From contig NZ_CP011025.1 in NCBI RefSeq assembly GCF_000238395.3, positions 1,116,001-1,180,000 of the forward strand: a stretch of 64,000 bases of DNA, in the 5' to 3' direction. The translations under genes were made by a program, and so were the position numbers. Shown here piece after piece: positions 17,509 through 25,542 of the stretch (positions within the stretch are counted from its first letter, which is position 1; each line of letters opens with the position of its first letter). The notes beneath the pieces were generated by a model. It had not been told where the DNA came from. It saw only the letters and a list, made by a program, of their open reading frames with translations, and did no database searches. The DNA is from Pseudoalteromonas arctica A 37-1-2 (GTDB lineage: Bacteria > Pseudomonadota > Gammaproteobacteria > Enterobacterales > Alteromonadaceae).

Positions 17509-18258
17509 ATGGCAATACGCAAGGCGATGGTCGCAGGCAACTGGAAAATGAATGGCTCTTTAGAGTTAGTTAAACAAATGTCTGATGCTATTAACGATGT
17601 AAAATCACAAGAGATGGACATTGTTTTATTTCCTCCATTCCCACTTGTACCAGCAATGGTAGCTAGCGGTGTTTCTACAGGAGCTCAAACTGTTTCTGAA
17701 AATACACCTGGCGCATTTACTGGTGAAGTTGATGCGCAGCTTATAAAAGATTTAGGTGCAACTTACGTACTCGTTGGTCATTCTGAACGCCGCAGTATTT
17801 ATAACGAAAGTAATGCAACAGTCGCTGAAAAGTTTGCTAGAGCACAGCAAGTTGGGTTAACACCAATATTATGTGTAGGCGAGAGCGAAAGTGAGCAAGA
17901 AAACGGCCAAACCGAACAAGTAGTTGCTGCACAAATTGATGCAGTAATAGAGAAATTAGGTGTAGCAGCACTGAAAGATTCTGTGATAGCATACGAGCCC
18001 GTTTGGGCCATAGGCACAGGTAAGACTGCATCGCCAGAGCAGGCACAAACTGTTCATAAATTTATCCGTGACAAAATTGCATCACTTGATAGCAATTTAG
18101 CACAAGGGCTTACCATCTTATATGGTGGTAGCGTTAATGAAAAAAATAGCGAATTATTATTTGCACAAACAGATATAGATGGCGGCTTAATTGGCGGCGC
18201 AAGTCTAAAAGCAGAATCTTTTACTGCAATCTGTAACAGTGCAAAAGGGACTGTATAA
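17509..18258 (+). CDS. tpiA: Triosephosphate isomerase
   Basis: A 249-residue glycolytic TIM-barrel enzyme interconverting dihydroxyacetone phosphate and glyceraldehyde-3-phosphate. Lys in AGNWKMNGS, catalytic His in LVGHSERR, catalytic Glu in AYEPVWAIGTGKTA (mobile loop) and the phosphate loop YGGSVNEKN are all present. The ATG at 17509 has GGAG 6 bp upstream, so the in-frame GTG at 17497 is rejected. secG follows after 1 bp, an arrangement common in this group. Confidence 0.97.
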   Translation: MAIRKAMVAGNWKMNGSLELVKQMSDAINDVKSQEMDIVLFPPFPLVPAMVASGVSTGAQTVSENTPGAFTGEVDAQLIKDLGATYVLVGHSERRSIYNESNATVAEKFARAQQVGLTPILCVGESESEQENGQTEQVVAAQIDAVIEKLGVAALKDSVIAYEPVWAIGTGKTASPEQAQTVHKFIRDKIASLDSNLAQGLTILYGGSVNEKNSELLFAQTDIDGGLIGGASLKAESFTAICNSAKGTV

Positions 18259-18259
18259 G

Positions 18260-18613
18260 ATGTACGAAATTTTATTAGTAGTTTATTTAGTTGTGGCTTT
18301 GGCTCTAGTTGGAATGGTTTTAATTCAACAAGGTAAAGGCGCAGATATGGGTTCTTCATTTGGCGCTGGTGCATCAGGCACAGTTTTTGGTTCGTCAGGT
18401 GCAGGTAACTTTATGACAAAAACAACCACAAGCTTAGCAACGGTATTTTTTGTATTAAGCATTGTGTTAGGAAACCTAACTGCTGGTCAAATTAAAAAGA
18501 CTGACGAATGGGAAAACCTAGAAGCAGCTCCAGCAGTAGAAACAGTAGTTCCTATTGAAGAAGATGTTCCAGTAACATCTACTAAAGAGCAAAGCTCTGA
18601 CGTACCAAACTAA
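18260..18613 (+). CDS. secG: Preprotein translocase subunit SecG
   Basis: A 117-residue inner-membrane protein with two hydrophobic segments (about 4-23 and 54-72) joined by the conserved loop VLIQQGKGADMGSSFGAGASGTVFGSSGAGNF (shown here only by its outline: QQGKGADMG..FG.G.S.T.FGS.G). SecG assists SecYE and SecA in protein export by inverting or opening the channel. The C-terminal tail is acidic and low in complexity. The ATG directly follows the tpiA stop codon, which implies translational coupling, and tRNA-Leu follows downstream as in enterobacteria. Confidence 0.95.
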   Translation: MYEILLVVYLVVALALVGMVLIQQGKGADMGSSFGAGASGTVFGSSGAGNFMTKTTTSLATVFFVLSIVLGNLTAGQIKKTDEWENLEAAPAVETVVPIEEDVPVTSTKEQSSDVPN

Positions 18614-18694
18614 TTTAGCGTAAAGCTATCGTTAAACGATTTATAGTCCTCAAATAAATCACATGTTTAACAATTAAGCGAAAGCTTAAAAAAT

Positions 18695-18779
18695 GCGGAT
18701 GTGGTGGAATTGGTAGACACGCCACCTTGAGGGGGTGGTGCTTTAGGGCATGGGGGTTCAAGTCCCCCCATCCGCACCA
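18695..18779 (+). tRNA. tRNA-Leu (anticodon GAG)
   Basis: An 85-nt class II tRNA with a 7-bp acceptor stem GCGGATG/CATCCGC, A-box-like TGGTAGACAC, anticodon loop TTGAGGG, a long variable arm, GGTTCAAGTCC in the T arm and an encoded CCA end. Its place after secG corresponds to leuU in E. coli. Confidence 0.96.
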
Positions 18780-18786
18780 AATTTAG

Positions 18787-18818
18787 AAACCAGTAGCAGT
18801 GATGTTACTGGTTTTTTT
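18787..18818 (+). terminator. Terminator after tRNA-Leu
   Basis: An 11-bp stem (18787-18797 with 18804-18814, one G-T pair) followed by T7. Confidence 0.88.
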
Positions 18819-18977
18819 GTATCTGTAATTTATTGTGATTGTTTTATGAGTGATGTGTGTTTATTGTTAAATATTTCTTCTATTTGTTAGAAAAAACTAG
18901 AAATATTACAAATTTAGCTCACACTTATAGATATCAAGCCGATAATAGATATAGACAATAAAATAAGGTAGCACAGT

Positions 18978-20612
18978 ATGGCTTCAGGCTTCTCTTTTCA
19001 AAACCTAAGCATAACAAAAAAAATACATGCAATAACATGCATTGCGGTAGTGGCTTTCATAGTGATCGTATTGATAAACTATTTAGCTATGAATGATAAT
19101 AAGGTTTCTCTCGATGAAATGAGTAACTCATCGTATAAAGTTGTAAAAATAACGTCGCAAAACGTAGGGCTTTTAGAAAAACTTGATGAACTTTATACCC
19201 AAGCGGTTACGTTTGGTGAGCAAGATCTTATCGTTAAAGCAGACGAGGTATATTAAACTTTAGAGTCTAATATTACCTTAATAACGCAGCTTAATAACTC
19301 CTACATTAATAACGATATTATTAATGAGTTGTCAGATTATGAAAAAATATCCTCAAGTATTGCTACAGGTATGGTTAACGGTACTGCTGATTTTAGTAAG
19401 ATTCAGCAACAAGCGCAGCTTAAAACAAGTTTATATGGATCTGTTTTAGAAAGTTTTAAAGGCGCTCAACAAAAAGCGGATAATCGTTTTTTTGAACTGG
19501 TTGCCAACACTAAAGCGCGCTCTGATGAAGCATTAACTCTAATGTTAGCTGTATCCATTATTTCATTAATTTTATTAATTTTATTATTGTTTATGGCTAT
19601 TTGGATTGCTAAGAATATAGGTTCATCTGCGAGTGATGCCGCTAACAACCTTAGTTTATTAGCAAGCGGCAATGGTTCTTTAAGCACACAGCTATCTGTT
19701 AACTCAGAAGACGAAATTGGCCAAGTTTCTATTAATTTTAACGCATTTATTTCCTTACTAAGAGAAACTGTTCTTGAAGTTATTGCTGTATGTGAGCCTT
19801 TAATGGAAAACTCAACACGACTAGTTCAAGGTATGGAACAAGCTGAGCGTGCTACAACAAAGCAAACCACTGATGCTGAAATTGTTAAGCAATCTATGGA
19901 AGAAATGAAGCAGAGTGTTGGTGATATATCAGAATCTGCAGCTAACGCTTCTCACGCTGCTGAAACGGCTGAAAAAGAAGTTGAACAAAGTCGTACACAA
20001 GTACAGATGTCAGTTACCGCTTCTCGTACGCTCAGTGATGAAATTAATCGAGCTGCAGGGACTATTAATAAGCTTGCGGACGATACAAAAAATGTATCGC
20101 AGATTTTGAATGTAATTACGTCTATTGCAGATCAGACAAACTTACTTGCTCTTAATGCTGCTATTGAAGCTGCACGAGCAGGTGAACATGGAAGAGGCTT
20201 TGCTGTAGTGGCAGATGAGGTTCGTGAACTGGCTTCTCGCACTGCACATTCTACTAATGAAATACGTGAACTATTGGGATCATTAACGACTGCCGCAAAT
20301 GAATCTGTAGCCGCTATGACTTCAGCACGAGATATGGCAACAGATAATGCTACAGCCGCAGAAAAAACAGGTATTTCAATAGAGAAAATCGCAGAGCAAA
20401 TGTTAGAAATTAATGGTATGAATTCGCAAATAGCAGCAGCAACTGAAGAACAAACATCCGTTGCAGCTATGGTAGTAGATAATGTGTCAAATATGCATGT
20501 ATCGTTTGAAGATACTATGGACTCACTACTTGCTGTACGCGACGTAGCCAAGAACCTACATTACCTATCTGATAACCTATTAGATGCAACAGCTAAGTTT
20601 AGAATCGAGTAA
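18978..20612 (+). pseudogene. Methyl-accepting chemotaxis protein interrupted by an in-frame TAA
   Basis: One frame runs from the ATG at 18978 (GGTAG upstream) to 20612 with a single TAA at 19254-19256 (codon 93). Restored, it encodes about 544 residues: a cytoplasmic start, a membrane helix near 19-37, a periplasmic helical sensor of about 145 residues, a second helix near 185-212, HAMP, and a full signalling domain with the hairpin core ([32 protein letters not shown], shown only by its edges: [21 protein letters not shown]). The 24 codons after the stop (ACT TTA GAG...) are clean and similar in composition. A recent nonsense mutation or a sequence error is likely. Without readthrough only a sensor fragment is made. 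Confidence 0.85.
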
Positions 20613-20655
20613 AGCTTAGTACTGAGTCAGTATAAAAATCAACCCTAGGGTTGAT

Positions 20656-20686
20656 GCCAGTTAGTTAACCGCTGACTGGCTTTTTT
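20656..20686 (+). terminator. Terminator of the chemoreceptor gene
   Basis: Stem GCCAGT plus three inner pairs (20656-20664 with 20672-20680) followed by T6. Confidence 0.85.
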
Positions 20687-20932
20687 GTTTGGATATCTGG
20701 TTTGACATACCTAGTATATGTCCACTCTCGCTTTATTAGTAATATGTGATGCTCTACTTTAGCTTACTATTGCTCTATTTATTTAGGGATACTCCCTGAG
20801 TTCTCAATAAACATAGTCTGAATTAAGTTAATAATATTAACTGCACACGTCGTAACACTCAGTTGACAGAAGTCTTCTGAATTGGGTGCGTAGCTATTGG
20901 CTAGAGAAAGTGTTGTAGTGGGTTGCAAAAGA

Positions 20933-20962
20933 AAAGGCTTCTGAATAAATTCAGAAGCCTTT
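20933..20962 (-). terminator. Terminator of the porin/PstS-like operon
   Basis: A perfect 13-bp stem AAAGGCTTCTGAA/TTCAGAAGCCTTT with loop TAAA. Read on the minus strand it is followed by TTCTTTTGC. Confidence 0.75.
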
Positions 20963-21055
20963 ATAAACGAACCAGAAGGCTGGTTAATCGATTAGTTAAA
21001 TATTTCTCAACCTATCTGCATTAACCTCTGGGTGGTTTTTATATCAATTTCACTG

Positions 21056-21463
21056 CTAAAAGGTAGCAATTACTTTTACTTTATCGGTCACTTTAGCACT
21101 ATCAACATAGCCAATTACATTTCCATTCGCGGCAACAAAATCTATAACAGCTTGGTCAGTTGTTAGTTTTTCAGGCGGGGTACCTTTACCTGTAAATATT
21201 AGCTTTGACCAATATGCATTTAACTGACTGCTAGACTTACCCACTACTTTGTCGTTAAATTCATCGGCTACAGATGTACCATCTTGATTTACTGGATTAA
21301 CTTTATCGCCATTACTAAATGACTTACTCTTTCCCAAATAAATCTTTTTTATTGTGTCAGCATCTACTGTGCTAGCATTGCTTGGATTAATAATCACAGC
21401 AACTTCTGCAAATACATTAATTGAGCACAATGAAAGTGCACTAACTAAAATTAATTTTTTCAT
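21056..21463 (-). CDS. Small PstS-like periplasmic phosphate-binding-family protein
   Basis: A 135-residue exported protein with signal peptide MKKLILVSALSLCSINVFA. The mature part (VAVIINPSNASTVDADTIKKIYLGKSKSFSNG) and the ending (AANGNVIGYVDSAKV) match the short proteins annotated as phosphate ABC transporter substrate-binding protein; the G-N-V-I-G-Y-V motif is a PstS-like hallmark. At this size only one lobe is present, so it may not act as a classical transporter partner. The ATG at 21463 has GGAG at 8 bp. It lies 12 bp after the porin stop codon in the same operon, which suggests a joint role in uptake or sensing at the cell envelope. Confidence 0.82.
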   Translation of the reverse strand: MKKLILVSALSLCSINVFAEVAVIINPSNASTVDADTIKKIYLGKSKSFSNGDKVNPVNQDGTSVADEFNDKVVGKSSSQLNAYWSKLIFTGKGTPPEKLTTDQAVIDFVAANGNVIGYVDSAKVTDKVKVIATF

Positions 21464-21475
21464 CGTAAGCTCCAA

Positions 21476-22585
21476 TTAAAAGACAAGATCTACACCAACA
21501 GCTACAACATCCGTCTCGGTATCAGTTATATCATCTTCAAAACGACTAAAGTCTATTTTGAATGCAGCGGAAGGATGAAAATCGTAACGTGCACCAATTG
21601 TGTATACATTACTTTGTGCGCGAAGACCCTCAAGAGCACCATTTACAGCCGAATTTAAGGTTGGTATTGACTCAATGGTATTAAAGCGAGATGAGTCGTG
21701 CTTGTCATCATTGTCTTCATAAGTAAAATGAACAATTACACTGTCAATACGGTAACCAACGGATGCATAATATTGCGACTGCTTTGGTAGGATACTGTCT
21801 TCAACCTCAAATTGTGTATATTCGGCATCAAACAAAAAGTTTTCATAATCAATAGAAAAACCAACACCAACGAAAGTCGTTTTATCTTCATCAGTGATAA
21901 GATCATTCGCTGTATTAGTTAAGCCATTATCTGATAATGCACCAGTAAGCCCTAAGAGTCCGCTATCCTCTGATGAAATACTCGTATCCGCAACCATATA
22001 TGCTACACGAGCACTAAACCAGTCATAAGATAGGTTCCAGTTTACGCCGCCAAAGTTATTTAGTTCAGCCGGTAATTCTGTTCCGAATACGTCAATTTCA
22101 CCATCGAATGCACCGTAAAAACCTTGAAGCGTAGAATCCCAATCACCCAATTGCGAGCTGTAAACTAAACTAAGACCTTCGTAAGTTGAAAATGGGATAC
22201 CGTATACTGATTTTGGCGGACGTACCCAGCGATAGGCATAGCCTACATCTAAAAAGTCAGAGTATTTGTAAAATGGAGCACGCATTTTACCAGCACTTAG
22301 CTGCAGTTCATCTGAAAATTCGTATGTAATATACGCCCATTCAAACTCTGCATCGAAGTCGTTTTCTCCTCGAGCTACAATTTGAGCTGTTGCAGTAAGC
22401 TTCTCATGTAGGTCTGCAGATAACTGTAATGCAAAAACGCTTTCATTTTTAAAGGTAATATCGTCATCATAACCGTACAAAGTACTGTCACTATCCAGAC
22501 TTTTACCACCGATAATTGATGCAAAACCATTAATTCTTACCTCAGCACTAGTATAGCTAGATGCTAAAACTGCACATACCGCCAC
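21476..22585 (-). CDS. Outer-membrane porin, start region frameshifted
   Basis: A porin-like 16-stranded barrel (AEVRINGFASIIGGKSL..., YAYRWVRPPKSVYGIPFSTYEGLSLVY, closing VGVDLVF with terminal Phe). The only in-frame start is the GTG at 22585, which gives a signal peptide lacking its basic N-region (MAVCAVLASSYTSA). An ATG with AGGA upstream exists at 22605-22603 but reads ATG AAA AGC TAT CTG TAG. One more A in the run would give MKKLSVAVAVCAVLASSYTSA, a normal signal peptide. So the gene has lost one A at codons 2-3 and is probably off, or expressed poorly, in this sequence. The rest of the frame is intact and co-transcribed with the PstS-like gene. Confidence 0.8.
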   Translation of the reverse strand: MAVCAVLASSYTSAEVRINGFASIIGGKSLDSDSTLYGYDDDITFKNESVFALQLSADLHEKLTATAQIVARGENDFDAEFEWAYITYEFSDELQLSAGKMRAPFYKYSDFLDVGYAYRWVRPPKSVYGIPFSTYEGLSLVYSSQLGDWDSTLQGFYGAFDGEIDVFGTELPAELNNFGGVNWNLSYDWFSARVAYMVADTSISSEDSGLLGLTGALSDNGLTNTANDLITDEDKTTFVGVGFSIDYENFLFDAEYTQFEVEDSILPKQSQYYASVGYRIDSVIVHFTYEDNDDKHDSSRFNTIESIPTLNSAVNGALEGLRAQSNVYTIGARYDFHPSAAFKIDFSRFEDDITDTETDVVAVGVDLVF

Positions 22586-22605
22586 TGCTACAGATAGCTT
22601 TTCAT

Positions 22606-23069
22606 ATGTTGTTCCTATTTGTTATTTACATGTTGATTTTTTTGTTAGTATAAGTGGACAATGAGTATTTATCTAATAAATAGAACGGTTTGAGGTTTTT
22701 ATTTAACTTTTTAGTTAATGTTATTTTGTTTTTTTGTTTTTTAAATTAATCAGGTGCGAATGTTTGTGTTTAAAAATGTTTAGTATTGGGATTGGATATA
22801 AAATATACGTCTCGGAATTATTGTTTATAACGTCTCAATGTAACTTACAATCCGTAAGTATTGTATTCGCTGTCATATAGATTTGTTAGCATTTAATTCT
22901 ATGTGTTTTACGTAAGTTATTTAGTTCAAATGTTTATATTCTATATTGCTGCGTAGTCGAAATTATCAATAAGTAAAGCTAGTCATAAGCAAATAACAAC
23001 TTTCTAAACGGCGATTTTATTATAGGATTAGTCTTGTCTTAGCGAGGTTGTTCAAAGGAAATGGCGCGG
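22606..23069. other. Divergent promoter region between the porin and fimbrial operons
   Basis: About 460 bp, strongly AT-rich with several T tracts (22700-22745), typical of H-NS-type silenced promoters. A palindrome ACTTAC-N5-GTAAGT at 22843-22859, a related TTACGTAAGTTA at about 22909-22920 and a direct repeat ACGTCTC (22807-22813, 22830-22836) may be regulator sites. No gene is visible. Confidence 0.45.
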
Positions 23070-23540
23070 ATGAAGAAGCTAACTTGGTTTTTATTATGTT
23101 GCTTTGCAATGAATGCATACAGTAACGATGAAGTAAGTTTAACTCTGGTAGGTTACATCTCACCAGTGTGCGGCTTTACTACGCAAAATAACAACCTTCA
23201 GTTTTCTTCAGATGGCCTTGCGAGTACAAAGCTAGTGATTAATTGTAATTCACCTATGCGAGTATCAATGCAATCTGAAAATGGTGGCCTGCGCCATCAG
23301 CAAAGTACTCAAATAAATGCTTATAACATTAATTGGTCAATAGAGGGGGTTTCAAGCGACGTTTCTGCAACAGCACTTGAGCTCAAATCTATGTACAATT
23401 TTGATGTTGATAATATTTTATTTAACAGCGTAGCTAAATTACAGTTAAAACTAGATGAGCCTTTAATTTATGCCGGAAGCTACCAGGATGTGCTTCGCAT
23501 AGAAATGACACCATCGGTTGTATCTGGTGGAGTTTGGTAA
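23070..23540 (+). CDS. Minor pilin-like subunit of a chaperone-usher fimbria
   Basis: A 156-residue exported protein: signal peptide MKKLTWFLLCCFAMNAYS, then a beta-sandwich-like body with an early and a later cysteine (ISPVCGF, LVINCNS) spaced as in pilins. It ends with YAGSYQDVLRIEMTP, the Y-A-G-x-Y-x-D-x-L pattern of Csu/SCPU-type subunits. Position at the head of a chaperone-usher operon supports a structural or initiating subunit. I prefer the ATG at 23070 (AAGGA about 10 bp upstream) over the ATG at 23061, which almost touches the ribosome site. There is no recognised receptor specificity. Confidence 0.78.
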   Translation: MKKLTWFLLCCFAMNAYSNDEVSLTLVGYISPVCGFTTQNNNLQFSSDGLASTKLVINCNSPMRVSMQSENGGLRHQQSTQINAYNINWSIEGVSSDVSATALELKSMYNFDVDNILFNSVAKLQLKLDEPLIYAGSYQDVLRIEMTPSVVSGGVW

Positions 23541-23592
23541 ACACTAACTATAAAATATAAACAAATATGTCACATGGATAAGGAATATTAAA

Positions 23593-24069
23593 ATGAAAAA
23601 GTTAATCGTGTTATCAGCAATTGCAACTCTAACATCTGGCGCAGCATTTGCTGAAAACCTTAATGTTGGTGGTGCAGTGTCATCGGTTTGTGCAGTGAGT
23701 AATATTAACACAACACAATTCTTCCAAACATTAACAAATGGTGCGACTAAAAACGTAGGCTTTGATTTGCAATGTAACGATGCCGATGGTGCTACTATGT
23801 CATTAACGACATCTGAAGGGCATTTACAGAATGCTGATCAAGAAAATCAAGGTGTTGGCTACACAGCAATGTTAACTGCAGACGCATTTAATTTTACACT
23901 TTCAGCTGAAAATGGTCAAAATGATCAGACAGAATCGCAAAGTCAGCCTGGTTCGTCAACGCTTGCTGCAGGAGGAGTCACAGGTAATATTTTATTAACT
24001 GTGACTCAAGAGCCTGTTTATGCCGGTACTTATGCAGATACGCTGATGTTGGCAATAACAGCTAACTAA
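23593..24069 (+). CDS. Probable major pilin subunit
   Basis: A 158-residue exported protein with a clean signal peptide (MKKLIVLSAIATLTSGAAFA). The mature chain has the pilin disulfide pair (VSSVCAVSN, FDLQCND), a Gln/Asn/Ser-rich central loop (about residues 105-125) and the terminal strand VYAGTYADTLMLAITAN with the Y-A-G-T-Y-x-D pattern. It is shorter and more regular than the first subunit and has the strongest ribosome site (AAGGAAT) of the operon; a hairpin with a T tract directly follows. All this suggests the abundant shaft subunit. No close family name is recalled. Confidence 0.8.
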   Translation: MKKLIVLSAIATLTSGAAFAENLNVGGAVSSVCAVSNINTTQFFQTLTNGATKNVGFDLQCNDADGATMSLTTSEGHLQNADQENQGVGYTAMLTADAFNFTLSAENGQNDQTESQSQPGSSTLAAGGVTGNILLTVTQEPVYAGTYADTLMLAITAN

Positions 24070-24079
24070 TTAGCATAAT

Positions 24080-24108
24080 AAAAGGCAGTAATTACTGCCT
24101 TTTAATTT
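24080..24108 (+). terminator. Partial terminator between pilin and chaperone genes
   Basis: Stem AAAAGGCAGTA/TACTGCCTTTT (24080-24090 with 24093-24103) followed by AATTT. The same-strand gene order continues, so it probably lowers expression of the chaperone and usher genes relative to the pilins, or protects the pilin mRNA end. Confidence 0.6.
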
Positions 24109-24125
24109 AGCAGGAGGGACTCTAT

Positions 24126-24824
24126 ATGCGTTATATCTTTTTAATGATACTTTTACTCAGCTCTTATTCTACACTGGCTTTTCAAGTTAAACCAATGGTC
24201 GCAGAGCTTGAATCATCAGGTAGCCAATCACAACAAACAATTCGTATATCTAACCCTTCAGATAGTTCTTTAACTATTGAGATATCAGCTTTTGATTTAC
24301 TAATTGCTCCCAACGGTGATGAAACATTAAAAGCGAATGAAGAAGACTTTTTAATTATTCCCATGACTACAATTATTCTCCCCGGGAAAAGTCAGTCGGT
24401 AATTGTTCGATATATTGGTGAACCAATGTTAGAAAACTCAAAAGCATACCGAATAGCTATTGATCAGGTATCTGTTGATTTAGAGAAAGCGGGGCAATCA
24501 GGCGTTGGTATGTCAGTTAGCTTTAGAACTTTGTTTAATGTGGTGCCTAAAGGTGCTGAGGCAAAATTATTAATTAAAAATAAACGCCAAGTAGATACAG
24601 AAACATGGAATGTGCTTCTGGAAAATACAGGCAATAAATATATTCGCTTATCGCAGGCACAGTGGCTTATTAAAGGCGATGATCAAGAGCTATTATTAGA
24701 AGGGACTGAATTGAGTAAAGCATTGACTGGAAAAATTTTATTACCAAAATCTAGCCGTGAGGTCTCAATAAAAATTCCAACAAAATTTAATGCAGCAAGC
24801 AGTGATCTAGAGGTCAATTTTTAA
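24126..24824 (+). CDS. Periplasmic pilus chaperone (PapD-like), first copy
   Basis: A 232-residue exported protein (signal MRYIFLMILLLSSYSTLAF). The N-terminal Ig-like domain contains VKPMVAELESSGSQSQQTIRISNPSDSSLTIEISAF and the G-strand IILPGKSQSVIVRYIG, the part that completes pilin folds by donor-strand complementation. The C-terminal domain (about 140-232) is a second beta sandwich. It belongs to the chaperone group found with archaic/Csu-like ushers rather than the classical FGS-FGL pilus type, as judged by the sequence pattern. GGAGGG precedes the ATG. It overlaps the next gene by one base (TAATG). Confidence 0.85.
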   Translation: MRYIFLMILLLSSYSTLAFQVKPMVAELESSGSQSQQTIRISNPSDSSLTIEISAFDLLIAPNGDETLKANEEDFLIIPMTTIILPGKSQSVIVRYIGEPMLENSKAYRIAIDQVSVDLEKAGQSGVGMSVSFRTLFNVVPKGAEAKLLIKNKRQVDTETWNVLLENTGNKYIRLSQAQWLIKGDDQELLLEGTELSKALTGKILLPKSSREVSIKIPTKFNAASSDLEVNF

Positions 24825-25540
24825 TGCTGCGGATATGCAGTTACTTTCTTATATATGTAATTGTAATTGCACCGACCTTTGCTGTAGAAGTAACGCCTAT
24901 GGTGGTTACTTTCTCCCCTGATAGTCGTTCAAGTAACGCTTCTAGCTTGGTTCACAATCAGTTACCAAGAGACATTGCTTTTGATATCCAAATTTACGAA
25001 ATTGACTTTTCTCAAGGCACGCCTAAATTAATTTCTTTAGATGACTCTCCATTGTGGGTTTTCCCTCCATCGCTATTTTTGCAACCAGGGCAAAGCCAGC
25101 AGTTGCAATTTAGATGGTTAGATAAAAAACTTCCTAGTACAGATAAAAGCTATCAAGTTAGTTTGATTGAGCAGCCCATTGCAAAGCAGTCTATAAATAA
25201 ACAGTCACAACTTACGATGCTGTTAAATGTAAATTTAATTGTTCATTTGGATCAACCTCGATTAGTTCCTAAACTGACTATAAAAGAACCTCATGTTGAG
25301 GATGGCTTTATCGTCACTGAAGTATTAAATGAAGGAAAAGGGGCAGGACGATTAAGTGATTATGAAATAAAAATCACTAAAAATAAAACCCTGAGCGATC
25401 GAATTTTAAAAGATCAATTAAAAGCAAACGGATACGATGTTTTTTTTGCTCCTCATAGCACCAGTGTCATAAAAGTCCCTATGCCACAATCTTTACAGGA
25501 AGGAAGTTTAAATCATCTACGTTTAGTGCTGGCTCGCTAG
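24824..25540 (+). CDS. Periplasmic pilus chaperone (PapD-like), second copy
   Basis: A 238-residue exported protein (signal ending near APTFA). The N-terminal domain (VEVTPMVVTFSPDSRSSN, DIAFDIQIYEIDF, LFLQPGQSQQLQFRWL) parallels the first chaperone, and the Q-P-G-Q-S-Q-Q motif corresponds to its L-P-G-K-S-Q-S. The two proteins are clearly diverged paralogues. Two chaperones in one operon may serve different subunits (shaft and tip). Translation is coupled to the first copy through the TAATG overlap, and the usher gene begins 3 bp after its stop codon. Confidence 0.85.
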   Translation: MLRICSYFLIYVIVIAPTFAVEVTPMVVTFSPDSRSSNASSLVHNQLPRDIAFDIQIYEIDFSQGTPKLISLDDSPLWVFPPSLFLQPGQSQQLQFRWLDKKLPSTDKSYQVSLIEQPIAKQSINKQSQLTMLLNVNLIVHLDQPRLVPKLTIKEPHVEDGFIVTEVLNEGKGAGRLSDYEIKITKNKTLSDRILKDQLKANGYDVFFAPHSTSVIKVPMPQSLQEGSLNHLRLVLAR

Positions 25541-25542
25541 TT

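Larger units (their letters stand above)
20613..21055. other. Intergenic region between convergent units
   Basis: It contains the terminator of the chemoreceptor gene (20656-20686) and a strong symmetrical hairpin (20933-20962) that ends the minus-strand porin operon. No gene, RNA or repeat is recognised in the AT-rich remainder. Confidence 0.5.

Noticed and set aside
19254..19256. Programmed readthrough or recoding of the chemoreceptor TAA
   Set aside because: No recoding context is seen and TAA is the tightest stop; a mutation or error is simpler.
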